From positions 1 to 64,000 of the forward strand of contig PSMW01000008.1 of NCBI GenBank assembly GCA_040290295.1: a DNA stretch of 64,000 nucleotides, given 5' to 3'. How positions within the stretch are numbered: the first letter of the stretch is position 1; every line of letters starts with the position of its first letter. The position numbers and the translations under genes were made by a program. The notes beneath the pieces are model-generated. The model saw only the letters and a program-made list of their open reading frames with translations. It was not told the DNA's origin and made no database searches. Source of the stretch: CAADGV01 sp040290295. GTDB lineage: Bacteria; Bacteroidota; Ignavibacteria; UBA10030; UBA6906. Shown here one piece after another: positions 7,975 to 16,317 of the stretch.

Positions 7975-9456
7975 ATGAGTAACGAAACGTTCAAAGGAGT
8001 TGCGCGCAATACCTCCATGCTGTTTCTCCAGCAGCTCGTTACGTGGGCATCCACGTTCGTGCTGCTGTTGTTTCTGCCGCGGTATCTGGGGCCAGTGGAA
8101 TATGGCAGACTGTTTTTGGTCGTTTCGGTTACCGGGATGTTTCTGGTGCTCGTGAATTATGGAGCGAACTTCTTGCTCGCAAAGCACGTCGCGCGCGAGC
8201 GTGACCACACGGCATCGATCGTAGCCGACGCCCTCGTGTTGCGTCTGCTCTTATGGGTCGTTTCGTTAATCGGAATGATCGTGTTCTCTCTCGGGGCCGA
8301 CTACCCACCGCCCGTTACGCTGATGTTGATCGTTGCAGGCATCGGACTGTTCTGGGATGCGGTTGCCACCAGCCTGTACGGTTGTTACCAAGGGAACGAG
8401 CTTCTGCAATACACTTCCGCGGGCATCGTGGCGAAGCGTGTCTTCATCAGCATCGGCAGCGTGGTTGCCTTGCTGTTGGGTGCACATGTTATGACGATTC
8501 TTATCATTCTCATCGTGGGGAGTATGATCGACGCACTGGTGCTCGCGGGATTTTCCAAAAAGATGCTCACATCATCCCCTCGCTTCTCATGGCAAGGTGT
8601 GCGCCGCCAGTTGAGAGAAGGTTTTCCCTATTTCCTCCTCATTGTGTTCGGCACGATTTACTATCGCATCGATACGGTTATGCTCTCGAAGATGTGTCCC
8701 GAACCTGTCGTCGGTTGGTACGGTGCAGCCTACCGCTTGTTCGACAGTTTGAGTTTCGTTCCTCATCTCATCAATGTGGCTCTTTACCCTGTGCTGTCTC
8801 GTCTGTGGAAAGATGAAGCAGCACTGCATCGACGAACGGTGGTGAGGGGTATCGAGTACGTGCTGTTAGCTGCTATCCCCATAACGATTCTCGTTTTCGT
8901 GTTCAGCCCCGAAGCCATCGCTCTTTTGTATGGCTCTGAGCATTATGAACAATCCGTGCTCGTGCTGCAACTGCTCACCCTCGGTCTAGTTGTGTTATAC
9001 ATCGACATGATGCTTGGAACGACACTCCTTTCTTCCGACCAACAACGAAAGCAGGCGCTCATCGCTTTCGCTGCCATCCCCCTGAACATTGGCTTGAACT
9101 TTCTGCTCATTCCCCAGTTTCAAGTATCAGTTCAGAACGGTGGAGTTGGTGCAGCAATCGGGACGGTCATTACCGAACTGTTCGTCTTTGCGGCAGTGTT
9201 CACACTCCTGCCCAAAGGATTTTTTGAAGGGTTCCGCCATCGAGTTCTCCTGAAAGGGATTTTTGCGGGTGCTTCGATGGTAGGCGCAATTTGGATGTTG
9301 AGGGGATACGTGCCATGGTTCCTCTTGGCTCCATCGGTGATGTTGCTCTTCTGCGCTGTGCTTTTTTGGTGGAGAACGTTCACCGTTCGCGAACTCGAGG
9401 TGTTTTGGGCCCTCCTTCCATGGAAAACCAGAGGGACACCCATGGGCACAAAGTAG
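7975..9456 (+). CDS. Flippase / polysaccharide biosynthesis protein (MOP superfamily)
   Basis: A 493-residue integral membrane protein with about 12-14 hydrophobic helices spread over its whole length, beginning with the typical FKGVARNTSMLFLQQL and RYLGPVEYGRLF segments of Wzx-like lipid-linked oligosaccharide flippases. RIDTVMLSKM near residue 225 is the usual start of the second helical bundle. The likely role is export of a lipid-linked glycan, but no glycosyltransferase genes flank it, so its substrate cannot be inferred. The ATG at 7975 follows a terminator, so it is its own transcription unit. Confidence 0.82.
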   Translation: MSNETFKGVARNTSMLFLQQLVTWASTFVLLLFLPRYLGPVEYGRLFLVVSVTGMFLVLVNYGANFLLAKHVARERDHTASIVADALVLRLLLWVVSLIGMIVFSLGADYPPPVTLMLIVAGIGLFWDAVATSLYGCYQGNELLQYTSAGIVAKRVFISIGSVVALLLGAHVMTILIILIVGSMIDALVLAGFSKKMLTSSPRFSWQGVRRQLREGFPYFLLIVFGTIYYRIDTVMLSKMCPEPVVGWYGAAYRLFDSLSFVPHLINVALYPVLSRLWKDEAALHRRTVVRGIEYVLLAAIPITILVFVFSPEAIALLYGSEHYEQSVLVLQLLTLGLVVLYIDMMLGTTLLSSDQQRKQALIAFAAIPLNIGLNFLLIPQFQVSVQNGGVGAAIGTVITELFVFAAVFTLLPKGFFEGFRHRVLLKGIFAGASMVGAIWMLRGYVPWFLLAPSVMLLFCAVLFWWRTFTVRELEVFWALLPWKTRGTPMGTK

Positions 9457-9764
9457 GGCTTTGCGCAGGTGGGTGGGTCGGCGAGTGGACGTAGGTATTG
9501 GTGTCACACATTTCCCCGACGATGTGTGCGCGTGCCGGTGATGTTGAGCATGCCTTCTACAGTGCCATTAAAAATTGTTAACGCCTGGCTTGCCCTACGC
9601 GGTTTCATGTAATTGGACGTGGCAAGCTTGGGGATCTAAATCGGGGGCTGTGGCTGCAACGCTCATCAGTAAGGTTAACGCACCTACTTGGCAAGTGTTT
9701 TAAGAACGACCAAAAACAAATCAACACTAACTCATCAACCTCCAACCTACCGAAGGGAATAACC
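9457..9764. other. Non-coding leader of the peptide/kinase locus
   Basis: About 300 bases with no supported gene. The stretch from about 9680 is A-rich (gtgttttaagaacgaccaaaaacaaatcaacac), likely a promoter or 5' leader, and ends in cgaaggga, a ribosome site 6-8 bases before the ATG at 9765. No hairpin terminator for the flippase gene is obvious. Confidence 0.4.
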
Positions 9765-9855
9765 ATGAAGAAAGAAATATATCCGCCCCACCGTAATCAC
9801 CTACACCGAAGAGCAGATTCTCAAGCAGCACGAAGTCTGCGCATTTTCGTTCTGA
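9765..9855 (+). pseudogene. Putative short precursor peptide, frameshifted after the start
   Basis: An ATG at 9765 with a good ribosome site (aaggga) begins MKK, but the protein-like frame is shifted by one base. From 9769 the +1 frame reads RKKYIRPTVITYTEEQIL then KQHEVCAFSF and a stop at 9853-9855, 15 bases before the PqqD-like gene. A short basic start, a YxxP motif and a Cys/aromatic tail are features of leader peptides recognised by PqqD-like RRE domains. If one base among the A-rich codons 3-5 is extra, the product would be about 30 residues. Whether the shift is real is unknown; no family is assigned. Confidence 0.4.
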
Positions 9856-9870
9856 GTGATACGTTCGTAA

Positions 9871-10149
9871 ATGCTTGACTTCGATTGTTGCTGTCCTCGG
9901 AGAAAGGAGGGGATTGTCCTCCGAAAGCTTGGCGGGGAGGCAATCCTCTACGATCCGGGACAAAAGAAAGCGCATGTTCTCAACGCCACTGCGCTGACGA
10001 TTTGGGAGCTTTGTTCGGGCGAGGTCAGCGTTCGGCAGATCGAGGAGCGACTGAAGGGGGATTTCGAAATCGATGATCCCCTGGAGTTGCGCTCAGATAT
10101 CGAAGAAACACTTGTACGATTTCACACGGAAGGGATTCTAGTACTGTAG
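9871..10149 (+). CDS. PqqD-family protein (RRE-like peptide-binding domain)
   Basis: A 92-residue protein whose core (GEAILYDPGQKKAHVLNATALTIWELCSGEVSVRQIEERL) has the PqqD pattern: a three-stranded sheet, an 'LN..A..IW' helix start, and a winged-helix-like end. PqqD-like proteins bind the leader of ribosomally made peptides and present them to modifying enzymes. The N-terminal DCCCPRR is unusual in having three consecutive Cys. It lies between the candidate peptide and an HPr-kinase-like gene, an arrangement also seen in lasso-peptide and 'HPr-rel-A' type clusters. No clear ribosome site precedes the ATG, suggesting coupling to the peptide frame. Confidence 0.75.
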   Translation: MLDFDCCCPRRKEGIVLRKLGGEAILYDPGQKKAHVLNATALTIWELCSGEVSVRQIEERLKGDFEIDDPLELRSDIEETLVRFHTEGILVL

Positions 10150-10188
10150 CCCATCCATCTTGCTTTTTCTCACTTGAAAGGTACGCCA

Positions 10189-11274
10189 ATGGACTCTCTT
10201 GCTAGCACTGCGGCACCGAGCCCGCACGCAAGAGAGTTTTGTGTTGGCAAAGGGGAGCCGGAGACTTCTCCCTTGTACTTGAGCGAGCCAACGTTGTACG
10301 ATTTCTTCGGCGTGCGTTTCTCGTTGCGCTCGAACGAGCCGTCGCTGAATAAAACACTCTCGTTCCTCTATCGGCATTTCATGGTTCGCGGAGGGTTTTC
10401 GGAAGAGACGAAGCTTCCTCTACGATTCACATTGATGACGGACTCGGAGTATCGAGAACCGTCGTTGCGTGTTGACACCGACGGCGCGTTCGACCTTGCC
10501 GACGTTCTTCGCCGAGGGAGTAACAAGTTTCGTTTTCGCATCAGAGCGACGCCGGAAGGCGGTGGATGGAATGGAGTACAGGATGCATTTCTCTCGCATC
10601 GATTTGTGATGGCCTTTCGCGGAAACGAATGTCGCTTTCATGATCCCGTGCGATGGCGAGCCTATGCCGAGTCGGTCATCTTTCATTGCGTGCTCAGCAT
10701 TCTGCGTGAACATTCCATTTTGCATGCTGGAGTCGTTGCCAAGCAGGGCAACGGCGTTGTTTTGGGCGGTGGAACTAATCGCGGGAAGACGACGCTGACG
10801 CTCGGCTTAGTACGCAATGGGTTTTCCTTTCTCTCGGATGACCTCGCGTTCATCGACCCTCGATCGAAGTTCGTTGCGCCGTTTCCTCGCGCGGTGAGTG
10901 TGCACGAAAAAACGGTTGCATTCTTTCCCGAATGTCGAGCGGCGCTGCAAACGCATCCGACGATGTCGCTGAGCGGTGACGACAAATGGTTGGTCGATGT
11001 GAATGAGTTGATTCCGAACTCGTTAGGCAGCGCTTGTCCTGTTCGGACGATCATTCTGCTGGAAGGTTTCGCCGAACGCACTGAACTCAAACCGCTTTCT
11101 CGATCGGAAGCCGTCATCGGGTGTCTCAACTTTGCTCACGGCTCTGCTGAGAACGCGGTCGAGCTTATGTTGACTCTCTCCGATCTTGTGCGCGATGCTC
11201 GATGCTACTCGTTGCGCTCTGGCGTGCTTCCGGAAGTTGTTGACATGATCACGCAGACAGTGATGGAACCATGA
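10189..11274 (+). CDS. HPr kinase-like protein
   Basis: A 361-residue protein with a P-loop GGGTNRGKTTLTL at about residues 193-205 and a second acidic motif FLSDDLAFIDP about 20 residues later, as in HPr kinase/phosphorylase (HprK C-terminal) relatives. The N-terminal 150 residues are not HprK-like. Relatives in peptide clusters (for example the kinases of phosphorylated lasso peptides) phosphorylate a serine of the precursor; the candidate peptide here has one Ser, near its C-terminus, which is suggestive but unproven. ATG 10189 is preferred over TTG 10174 because of the upstream AAAGG. It overlaps the peptidase gene by 4 bases (ATGA). Confidence 0.78.
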   Translation: MDSLASTAAPSPHAREFCVGKGEPETSPLYLSEPTLYDFFGVRFSLRSNEPSLNKTLSFLYRHFMVRGGFSEETKLPLRFTLMTDSEYREPSLRVDTDGAFDLADVLRRGSNKFRFRIRATPEGGGWNGVQDAFLSHRFVMAFRGNECRFHDPVRWRAYAESVIFHCVLSILREHSILHAGVVAKQGNGVVLGGGTNRGKTTLTLGLVRNGFSFLSDDLAFIDPRSKFVAPFPRAVSVHEKTVAFFPECRAALQTHPTMSLSGDDKWLVDVNELIPNSLGSACPVRTIILLEGFAERTELKPLSRSEAVIGCLNFAHGSAENAVELMLTLSDLVRDARCYSLRSGVLPEVVDMITQTVMEP

Positions 11275-11759
11275 TGGTCGAGGCACCGCCGCACATTACC
11301 AATGCGGTATTCGAAGTGTGGAAGCGGGTGGGGAACAAGAGCCGCGTGCTCGTTGGCGGTTGGAGTATGCACCCGCTCATCGAGGATGGCGATACGGCAT
11401 TGGTGTTGCACACGTGCAAAGACGTTGACGTCGGTACCGTGATAGCATTCAAACTTACGAAAGAAAGGATCGTCGTCCACCGTGTGCTGCGTTCATACCT
11501 GCGAAGGAGCAAGCGCGTGTTCATCTGTCGCGGCGACAACAATCTCCACCTCGACCCGCCACTATCGGAAGAGATGGTTATCGGCCGGGTCGAAGCTGTA
11601 AGAAAGAAAAGCGGTAAAACCATTGCGCTCGACGGGATCGTGCAGCGATGGCTTGGATACACTATCGTGGGTTGCTTCGAGCTTGCTCGAAAATTGCCAC
11701 GGGCCTGGACGCAAATCAAAGTTGCAAAAGTATTCGATCGGATAGCGATGATTGTTTGA
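11271..11759 (+). CDS. S24/S26-like peptidase, Ser/His type
   Basis: A 162-residue protein with the signal-peptidase-like nucleophile motif GWSMHPLIEDGD (Ser32), then GTVIAFKL...IVVHRV with His70 where bacterial type I enzymes have Lys, then RGDNN at about 90. This is the Ser/His arrangement of SipW/Sec11-type enzymes. Unlike a membrane leader peptidase it lacks an N-terminal membrane helix. It overlaps the kinase gene by 4 bases, so it belongs to the same operon; removal of the leader from the upstream peptide is a reasonable inference. No B2-type (transglutaminase-like) protease is present. Confidence 0.72.
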   Translation: MMVEAPPHITNAVFEVWKRVGNKSRVLVGGWSMHPLIEDGDTALVLHTCKDVDVGTVIAFKLTKERIVVHRVLRSYLRRSKRVFICRGDNNLHLDPPLSEEMVIGRVEAVRKKSGKTIALDGIVQRWLGYTIVGCFELARKLPRAWTQIKVAKVFDRIAMIV

Positions 11760-11772
11760 GAGAGGATGACTC

Positions 11773-12489
11773 ATGCGTGAGGTGAACAGAACATCTGTAC
11801 TTCGGTGGAGAGAATCTGCCCGCGTCCGCTCAGCGATGACATGCTGGACGATTGTGGTGGGGATGCTTCTCCCATGGGGCAACATCATTCGCGCCTCCGA
11901 GCCTTCTCTTGCCCGTGGCGCCTCCTCTCGCCTCAGTGTCGATGCGATGGCGAAGCTTGTTTGGGATGAATTCGATCTCCTGTATGCTGATCGTTACTTC
12001 TACATCGACAATCGCGGGCTGATACGTGTCCTGGTGGAACTCAATGGCTACCACTTCAAGCTTGCTACCGATCCGTCGGAAGTTCAGCGCAGCGCAAACA
12101 CATACTTGATCCCGCTGCGAGGGACGACGACGTTGGATATCTTTCCTCTTCTCAATCCTGAGCGGAACAGGATGCGTGTGAAGGGGCAAGGTCCGCTCAG
12201 TGCAGATGCGTTCATCATGGTCGCCGATCAGGTGTTCGGGGGACGCATCGACTACGTGGTGAACAATCTTGAGCCGATTCCGGCGAACGTAGCGCTCCGC
12301 CAGAATTATCCCAATCCTTTCAACCTTTCGACAACCATCGCGTTCGAAGTCTCTCAGCGATTTACCGATGGTGTAAACGTTCGCTTGGATATTTTCAATC
12401 TGCTGGGCCAAAAGATACGAACGCTGGTGGAAGGGCAGTACTTTCCCGGGACGTTCACCATCGCAATCTGCGCGCGTCCTGTGCGATGA
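11773..12489 (+). CDS. Secreted protein with a truncated T9SS C-terminal domain
   Basis: A 238-residue protein with an N-terminal hydrophobic export signal (about residues 22-40), a unique middle, and the start of a T9SS sorting domain: VALRQNYPNPFNLSTTI at about 176 and FNLLGQKIRTLVEGQYFPGTFT at about 212-233. The domain stops there, missing the last 40 or so residues (normally ...SGVYFYRL...K). After GTFT the frame reads a few unrelated residues and ends, and the next frame is the middle of a nucleotidyltransferase gene. This looks like the left side of a deletion junction near 12460. It probably cannot be sorted by the T9SS. Confidence 0.6.
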   Translation: MREVNRTSVLRWRESARVRSAMTCWTIVVGMLLPWGNIIRASEPSLARGASSRLSVDAMAKLVWDEFDLLYADRYFYIDNRGLIRVLVELNGYHFKLATDPSEVQRSANTYLIPLRGTTTLDIFPLLNPERNRMRVKGQGPLSADAFIMVADQVFGGRIDYVVNNLEPIPANVALRQNYPNPFNLSTTIAFEVSQRFTDGVNVRLDIFNLLGQKIRTLVEGQYFPGTFTIAICARPVR

Positions 12490-13080
12490 AGACTTGCTCT
12501 TGCACGTTGCCGTGCATGCATCGTTGCACCATCGCTTCGACGCCGGGCTGCGGGGACTCTGTGACATCGCGATGATTGTGCGACAAAGGGGGAGCACGAT
12601 AGACTGGAACGCGCTGCAACGGATCGGCGATGCTGCGGGTGTGTTGACCGCTCTCTCTGTGATGCTACGCCTGTCGAAGGAACTGATCGGTGCACCGGTG
12701 TCCGACGAGCAACTCGGTGAGTTGATGCCGCACTTCCATGATGATGAACTCATCGAATGGGCGAAGGAGCAAATTCTCGCACGAGAACAGATGCTTGCCG
12801 ATCCCTCGTCGATGTCGCCGCGCCTTGCGCGATTCATGACGGCACCATTGACAACAAAAGTGCGTTCGCTGCTGGAGACCTTGTTCCCCTCTGCGGAAGA
12901 CCTTGCACGCTTGTATCGCGTGCCATTCCATCCTTGCGCATCTGGGTGTACTACCCTCGGCGCTGGAAGGATGTGCTCATCCATCGTGGCAGCGCGGTCG
13001 TGCGTGCCTTACGCAGCGAATCGGAAACGATGGTGCATGCGAGGATGTATCGCCGCCTGATGAACGATGCGCGGATCTGA
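12461..13080 (+). pseudogene. C-terminal remnant of a PF14907-type nucleotidyltransferase
   Basis: From about 12461 the frame reads ARVLCDEDLLLHVAVHASLHHRFDAGLRGLCDIA, a hallmark of the uncharacterised nucleotidyltransferase family PF14907 (NTP_transf_5), but the N-terminal half with the nucleotidyltransferase core is missing. A second break near 12920-12931 shifts the frame: up to LARLYRV in one frame, then PSLRIWVYYPRRWKD...RRLMNDARI in another, ending at 13080. This family commonly accompanies HPr-kinase-like and PqqD-like genes, so the fragment is the former last gene of the upstream locus. Confidence 0.65.
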
Positions 13081-13135
13081 CGCCGATTGCATCTCACGCG
13101 GTCATCGGATATATTGACTGCGACCCTGCGATAAC

Positions 13136-13606
13136 GTGTCCAAGAAACCTGTGACAACAGAGCTTGCCATTGCCATCACTCGCATGAACGAGCATGCACA
13201 CGATCTTCCGCTGCCGCGGTACGCCACCGAGCACTCGGCAGGGATGGATATCTGCGCAGCGATCGAAGATGAGGTCGTCTTGAAACCCGGAGAAACGGCG
13301 CTGATACCGACCGGTTTCGCCATTGCCTTGCCCGAAGGATACGAAGCGCAAATTCGGCCCCGCAGCGGTTTGGCGTTGAAGCATCACATCACGGTCCTGA
13401 ATGCACCGGGCACGATCGATGCCGACTATCGTGGAGAGGTGAAGGTCATTCTCACGAATCTTGGCAAGCAGGATTTTGTTATCAAACGGGGCGACCGTAT
13501 TGCCCAAATGGTCATTGCCCGCTACACCCGCGTGGAGTGGCAGGAGAGGGCGTCCCTCGATGAGACGCGTCGCGGCGCCGGCGGTTTCGGACACACAGGC
13601 ACGTAA
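13136..13606 (+). CDS. dut: Deoxyuridine 5'-triphosphate nucleotidohydrolase
   Basis: Hydrolyses dUTP to dUMP and pyrophosphate, keeping uracil out of DNA. All five trimeric dUTPase motifs can be seen in 156 residues: AGMDICA near 36, RPRSGLA near 75, the catalytic APGTIDADYRGE near 91, RIAQMVIA near 122, and the C-terminal RGAGGFGHTGT arm. The GTG at 13136 is chosen because the preceding family-like segment ELAIAITRMNEHAHDLPLPRYA needs it. It is 19 bases before the AI-2E-family gene. Confidence 0.95.
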   Translation: MSKKPVTTELAIAITRMNEHAHDLPLPRYATEHSAGMDICAAIEDEVVLKPGETALIPTGFAIALPEGYEAQIRPRSGLALKHHITVLNAPGTIDADYRGEVKVILTNLGKQDFVIKRGDRIAQMVIARYTRVEWQERASLDETRRGAGGFGHTGT

Positions 13607-13625
13607 CAGCGAAACGATCCTGACG

Positions 13626-14852
13626 ATGAACGAGGAGAAGTCGCACACTCCCTTCTTGATTCTCACGGTGTTCATCGCTGCTGGGCTGATGGCTCTGCTC
13701 GGCGTGAGTGTTGAACCGATTCTCTCGCCGTTTGTTCTTGTTGCGGCTCTCATTTACGTCCTTTTTCCCTTTCGCAGCAACAGCGTTGTTCGCCGCGTCA
13801 TCGTTGTGGCCGTGGTGTTGTTCGGACTCTGGTTTCTGCATTCATTGATTGGTGTACTAATTCCCTTCATCCTTGCCTTCGTGCTTGCGTACATCTTCAA
13901 TCCTCTGGTTGCGAAGGTGGAACGCGCGCGTGTGCCCCGGTGGGTTGCAGCGTTGACGGTAACGTTGGGGGGCCTCGGCATCATTGCGGCGGTCGTACTC
14001 TTCGTGTTGCCGATCGCGCTCGTTCAGTTTCAGGGCTTGCTCGGTGCGGTGGGAGGACTCGCCGCTACCGTCGTCGACCTTCTCAAGTCGGGAAAACTCT
14101 TCGATGTGCTCACCGAGCTTGGCGTGCCCGTCGAGCAGGCACAAAAGATTCTCTCGGAAGAATTGTCGGGCAAGATCGAGAAGGTGCTCATCGGATTGTT
14201 TGAAGGCGTCATCGGCTTTCTGACGGGCTTTTCTTCCCTCATTCTCCATATCATCAACGCGATCATCATACCGTTTCTGTTCTTCTATCTCTTGAAAGAT
14301 TTTCCCTCGATCGAAGACGCCTTCGTTGGACTCGTACCCCACGATGGACGCGCGAACGTGTTGTTCGTCCTCACCTCCGTCGATGACATTCTTGGTCGGT
14401 ACTTGCGAGGCGCACTCGTTGTGGCGCTCATTCAGGGGATCATCGCTGCCGTTGTTCTGTCCCTGATCGGTGTGAACTACGCATTGGTGCTTGGCTTGAT
14501 GACCGCATTGCTCAATTTCATTCCGTACGTCGGTCTGATCACAAGCTTGGTGATTGCGAGCATCGTAGCGCTTTTCAGCGGTGGTGCCATTGGAATGAAG
14601 GTGCTAGGTGTGGTCGTCTTGTATCTCTCTCAAAAACTTCTCGAAGCCACAGTGCTGGGTCCGAAAATTATCGGAAGTAAGGTGGGACTCCATCCTGTCG
14701 TGCTCATTCTCTCGCTTGTTGTCTTCGGTTCGTTCCTCGGGTTTGCCGGCATGCTCATCGCTGTTCCCACCACAGCGCTTCTGATTGCTCTCGTGAAGGA
14801 TTGGCAGCAGATGCGTCGGCGTCCCGTTCCTGAAGCGCCGATCGAGGTGTAA
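13626..14852 (+). CDS. AI-2E family transporter (PerM-like permease)
   Basis: A 408-residue inner-membrane protein with about eight hydrophobic helices and the family's architecture: paired N-terminal helices, an amphipathic region around residues 150-200, and the conserved core FIPYVGLITS near 298 followed by the GLHPVVLILSLVVFGSFLGFAG segment near 356. Members export small molecules or act as Na+/H+ antiporters; which applies here cannot be told. The frame extends upstream into dut, but the ATG at 13626 gives the normal start. It ends 3 bases before rsmI. Confidence 0.85.
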   Translation: MNEEKSHTPFLILTVFIAAGLMALLGVSVEPILSPFVLVAALIYVLFPFRSNSVVRRVIVVAVVLFGLWFLHSLIGVLIPFILAFVLAYIFNPLVAKVERARVPRWVAALTVTLGGLGIIAAVVLFVLPIALVQFQGLLGAVGGLAATVVDLLKSGKLFDVLTELGVPVEQAQKILSEELSGKIEKVLIGLFEGVIGFLTGFSSLILHIINAIIIPFLFFYLLKDFPSIEDAFVGLVPHDGRANVLFVLTSVDDILGRYLRGALVVALIQGIIAAVVLSLIGVNYALVLGLMTALLNFIPYVGLITSLVIASIVALFSGGAIGMKVLGVVVLYLSQKLLEATVLGPKIIGSKVGLHPVVLILSLVVFGSFLGFAGMLIAVPTTALLIALVKDWQQMRRRPVPEAPIEV

Positions 14853-14855
14853 TGC

Positions 14856-15548
14856 ATGGCGGGCGTGTTGTACCTTGTTGCGACACCGATCGGTAACTTC
14901 GGCGATATGACCTTTCGTGCACTCGACGTGCTTAAATCCGTTGACCTTGTCGTGTACGAAGAACGTCGCGAAGGCGAACGGCTCTTGCGCCATTTCCATA
15001 TCGACAAACCGGTCGAGTCGCTGAACGAACACAACGAAGCGGCGGCGTCGGAAGTCATTCTTCGCCACCTCGTGGCTGGCAAGCGTGTTGCCCTTGTGTC
15101 CGACTGCGGTACGCCGGTCTTTTCCGACCCGGGACAGATTCTCGTTCGCAAAGCGATCGCGCGCAACATCAACATCGTTCCGATCCCCGGCGCCTCTTCG
15201 TTGCTTCCCGCACTCACCGCTTCGGGCTTCTCCATCGATCAGTTTATCTTCTATGGCTGGCTCTCACCAAAGAAAGAACGCCGCCGCGCTGAGTTGAAGA
15301 ACCTTAAGCAGGAACGCCGAACCATCGTTCTGATGGATACGCCGTACCGCTTGCTGCCGTTGTTGCGCGATCTCGCCGATACGTTTTCCGACACCCGAAG
15401 GCTCTGCATTGCCTTCAATCTCACGCTGCCCGACGAACAGTTCTTCTACGGCACTGCGGTGGAACTGTACCGGCAGTTGTCCGAAAAGCATGTGAAAGGA
15501 GAGTTCGTCATTGTGATCGAAGGACGACCGATCGAGAAGCGAAAATGA
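14856..15548 (+). CDS. rsmI: 16S rRNA (cytidine1402-2'-O)-methyltransferase
   Basis: Uses S-adenosylmethionine to methylate the ribose of C1402 in 16S rRNA. The tetrapyrrole-methylase fold motifs are all present in 230 residues: LYLVATPIGN at the N-terminus, VVYEERREGERLL near 32, VSDCGTPVFSDPG near 80, and PIPGASSLLPAL near 108. It sits 3 bases after the AI-2E-family gene. Confidence 0.94.
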   Translation: MAGVLYLVATPIGNFGDMTFRALDVLKSVDLVVYEERREGERLLRHFHIDKPVESLNEHNEAAASEVILRHLVAGKRVALVSDCGTPVFSDPGQILVRKAIARNINIVPIPGASSLLPALTASGFSIDQFIFYGWLSPKKERRRAELKNLKQERRTIVLMDTPYRLLPLLRDLADTFSDTRRLCIAFNLTLPDEQFFYGTAVELYRQLSEKHVKGEFVIVIEGRPIEKRK

Positions 15549-15573
15549 CAAGTGCACACAACACTCGACATCG

Positions 15574-16317
15574 ATGAAGATCATCGGAACCTTCTTGACG
15601 TTACTCCTCATCGCTGGTACGCGAGCAAATCTCGTCCCGGGTGATGACGCATTCCTTCGGATGGACTATCCGACCGCGATCGAAGCATACGAGAAGGAGC
15701 TTGCGCTCGACGCGAACGATCCGGAGGTGCTCTGGCGACTCGCCCGCGTGTACGTCTGCGCAGGAGAAGTCAAATCCTACGACGAAGCCGAAAGCGATTT
15801 CCGAAAAGCAGCGAGCTATGCACGAGCGTGCCTTCGAAACGATTCGACATGCTCCGCAGGACATACGTGGCTTGCCGCAGCCCTCGGCTATCTCGCCCTC
15901 GAAGCACCACTTCACGAGAAGCTCAGGCTCACGGCAGAAATGTCCGAAGAAATCGACAAAGCAATTGCGTTCGATCCTCACAACGATGCAGCCTACTCGA
16001 TGCGCGGGTCGTTCTATCGGGCGTTGGGGAATGCTGGGTGGCTCGAGCGTAAACTTGCCGTGCTGCTGTTCGGCTCCGTTTTCGACGGCGGCTATGAGGA
16101 AGCAGAAGCTGCGTTGAAGAAAGCCATCGAGCTTGCACCCGGCGTGATGCGGCATCCGTACGAGTTGGGCATTTTGTATTTGGATTGGGGAAGAAAGGAC
16201 GAGGCGCGCGCCATGCTCGAGCGAGCGGCTCAGCTTCCCCTGCGCGTCGCGATCGATGTGCCGCGGCGCGAAAAGATTCGCATGCTCCTATCTCAACTTG
16301 CCGCGGAGGAACGATAA
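15574..16317 (+). CDS. Exported tetratricopeptide-repeat protein
   Basis: A 247-residue protein with a short hydrophobic export signal (MKIIGTFLTLLLIAGTRA) and several TPR-like helix pairs: DYPTAIEAYEKELALDANDPEVLWRLARVY near 30-59 and EEAEAALKKAIELAPGVMRHPYELGILYLDWG near 174-205. The arrangement, including a middle segment with PHNDAAYSMRGSFYRALG, is like the TPR proteins related to TatT. It probably acts as a periplasmic binding scaffold. Its stop overlaps the start of the hydrolase gene by one base. Confidence 0.68.
   Translation: MKIIGTFLTLLLIAGTRANLVPGDDAFLRMDYPTAIEAYEKELALDANDPEVLWRLARVYVCAGEVKSYDEAESDFRKAASYARACLRNDSTCSAGHTWLAAALGYLALEAPLHEKLRLTAEMSEEIDKAIAFDPHNDAAYSMRGSFYRALGNAGWLERKLAVLLFGSVFDGGYEEAEAALKKAIELAPGVMRHPYELGILYLDWGRKDEARAMLERAAQLPLRVAIDVPRREKIRMLLSQLAAEER

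Noticed and set aside
9765..13080. A complete lasso-peptide cluster
   Set aside because: The asparagine-synthetase-like cyclase and the transglutaminase-like leader protease are absent, and the short peptide lacks the usual conserved Gly/Thr end of the leader.
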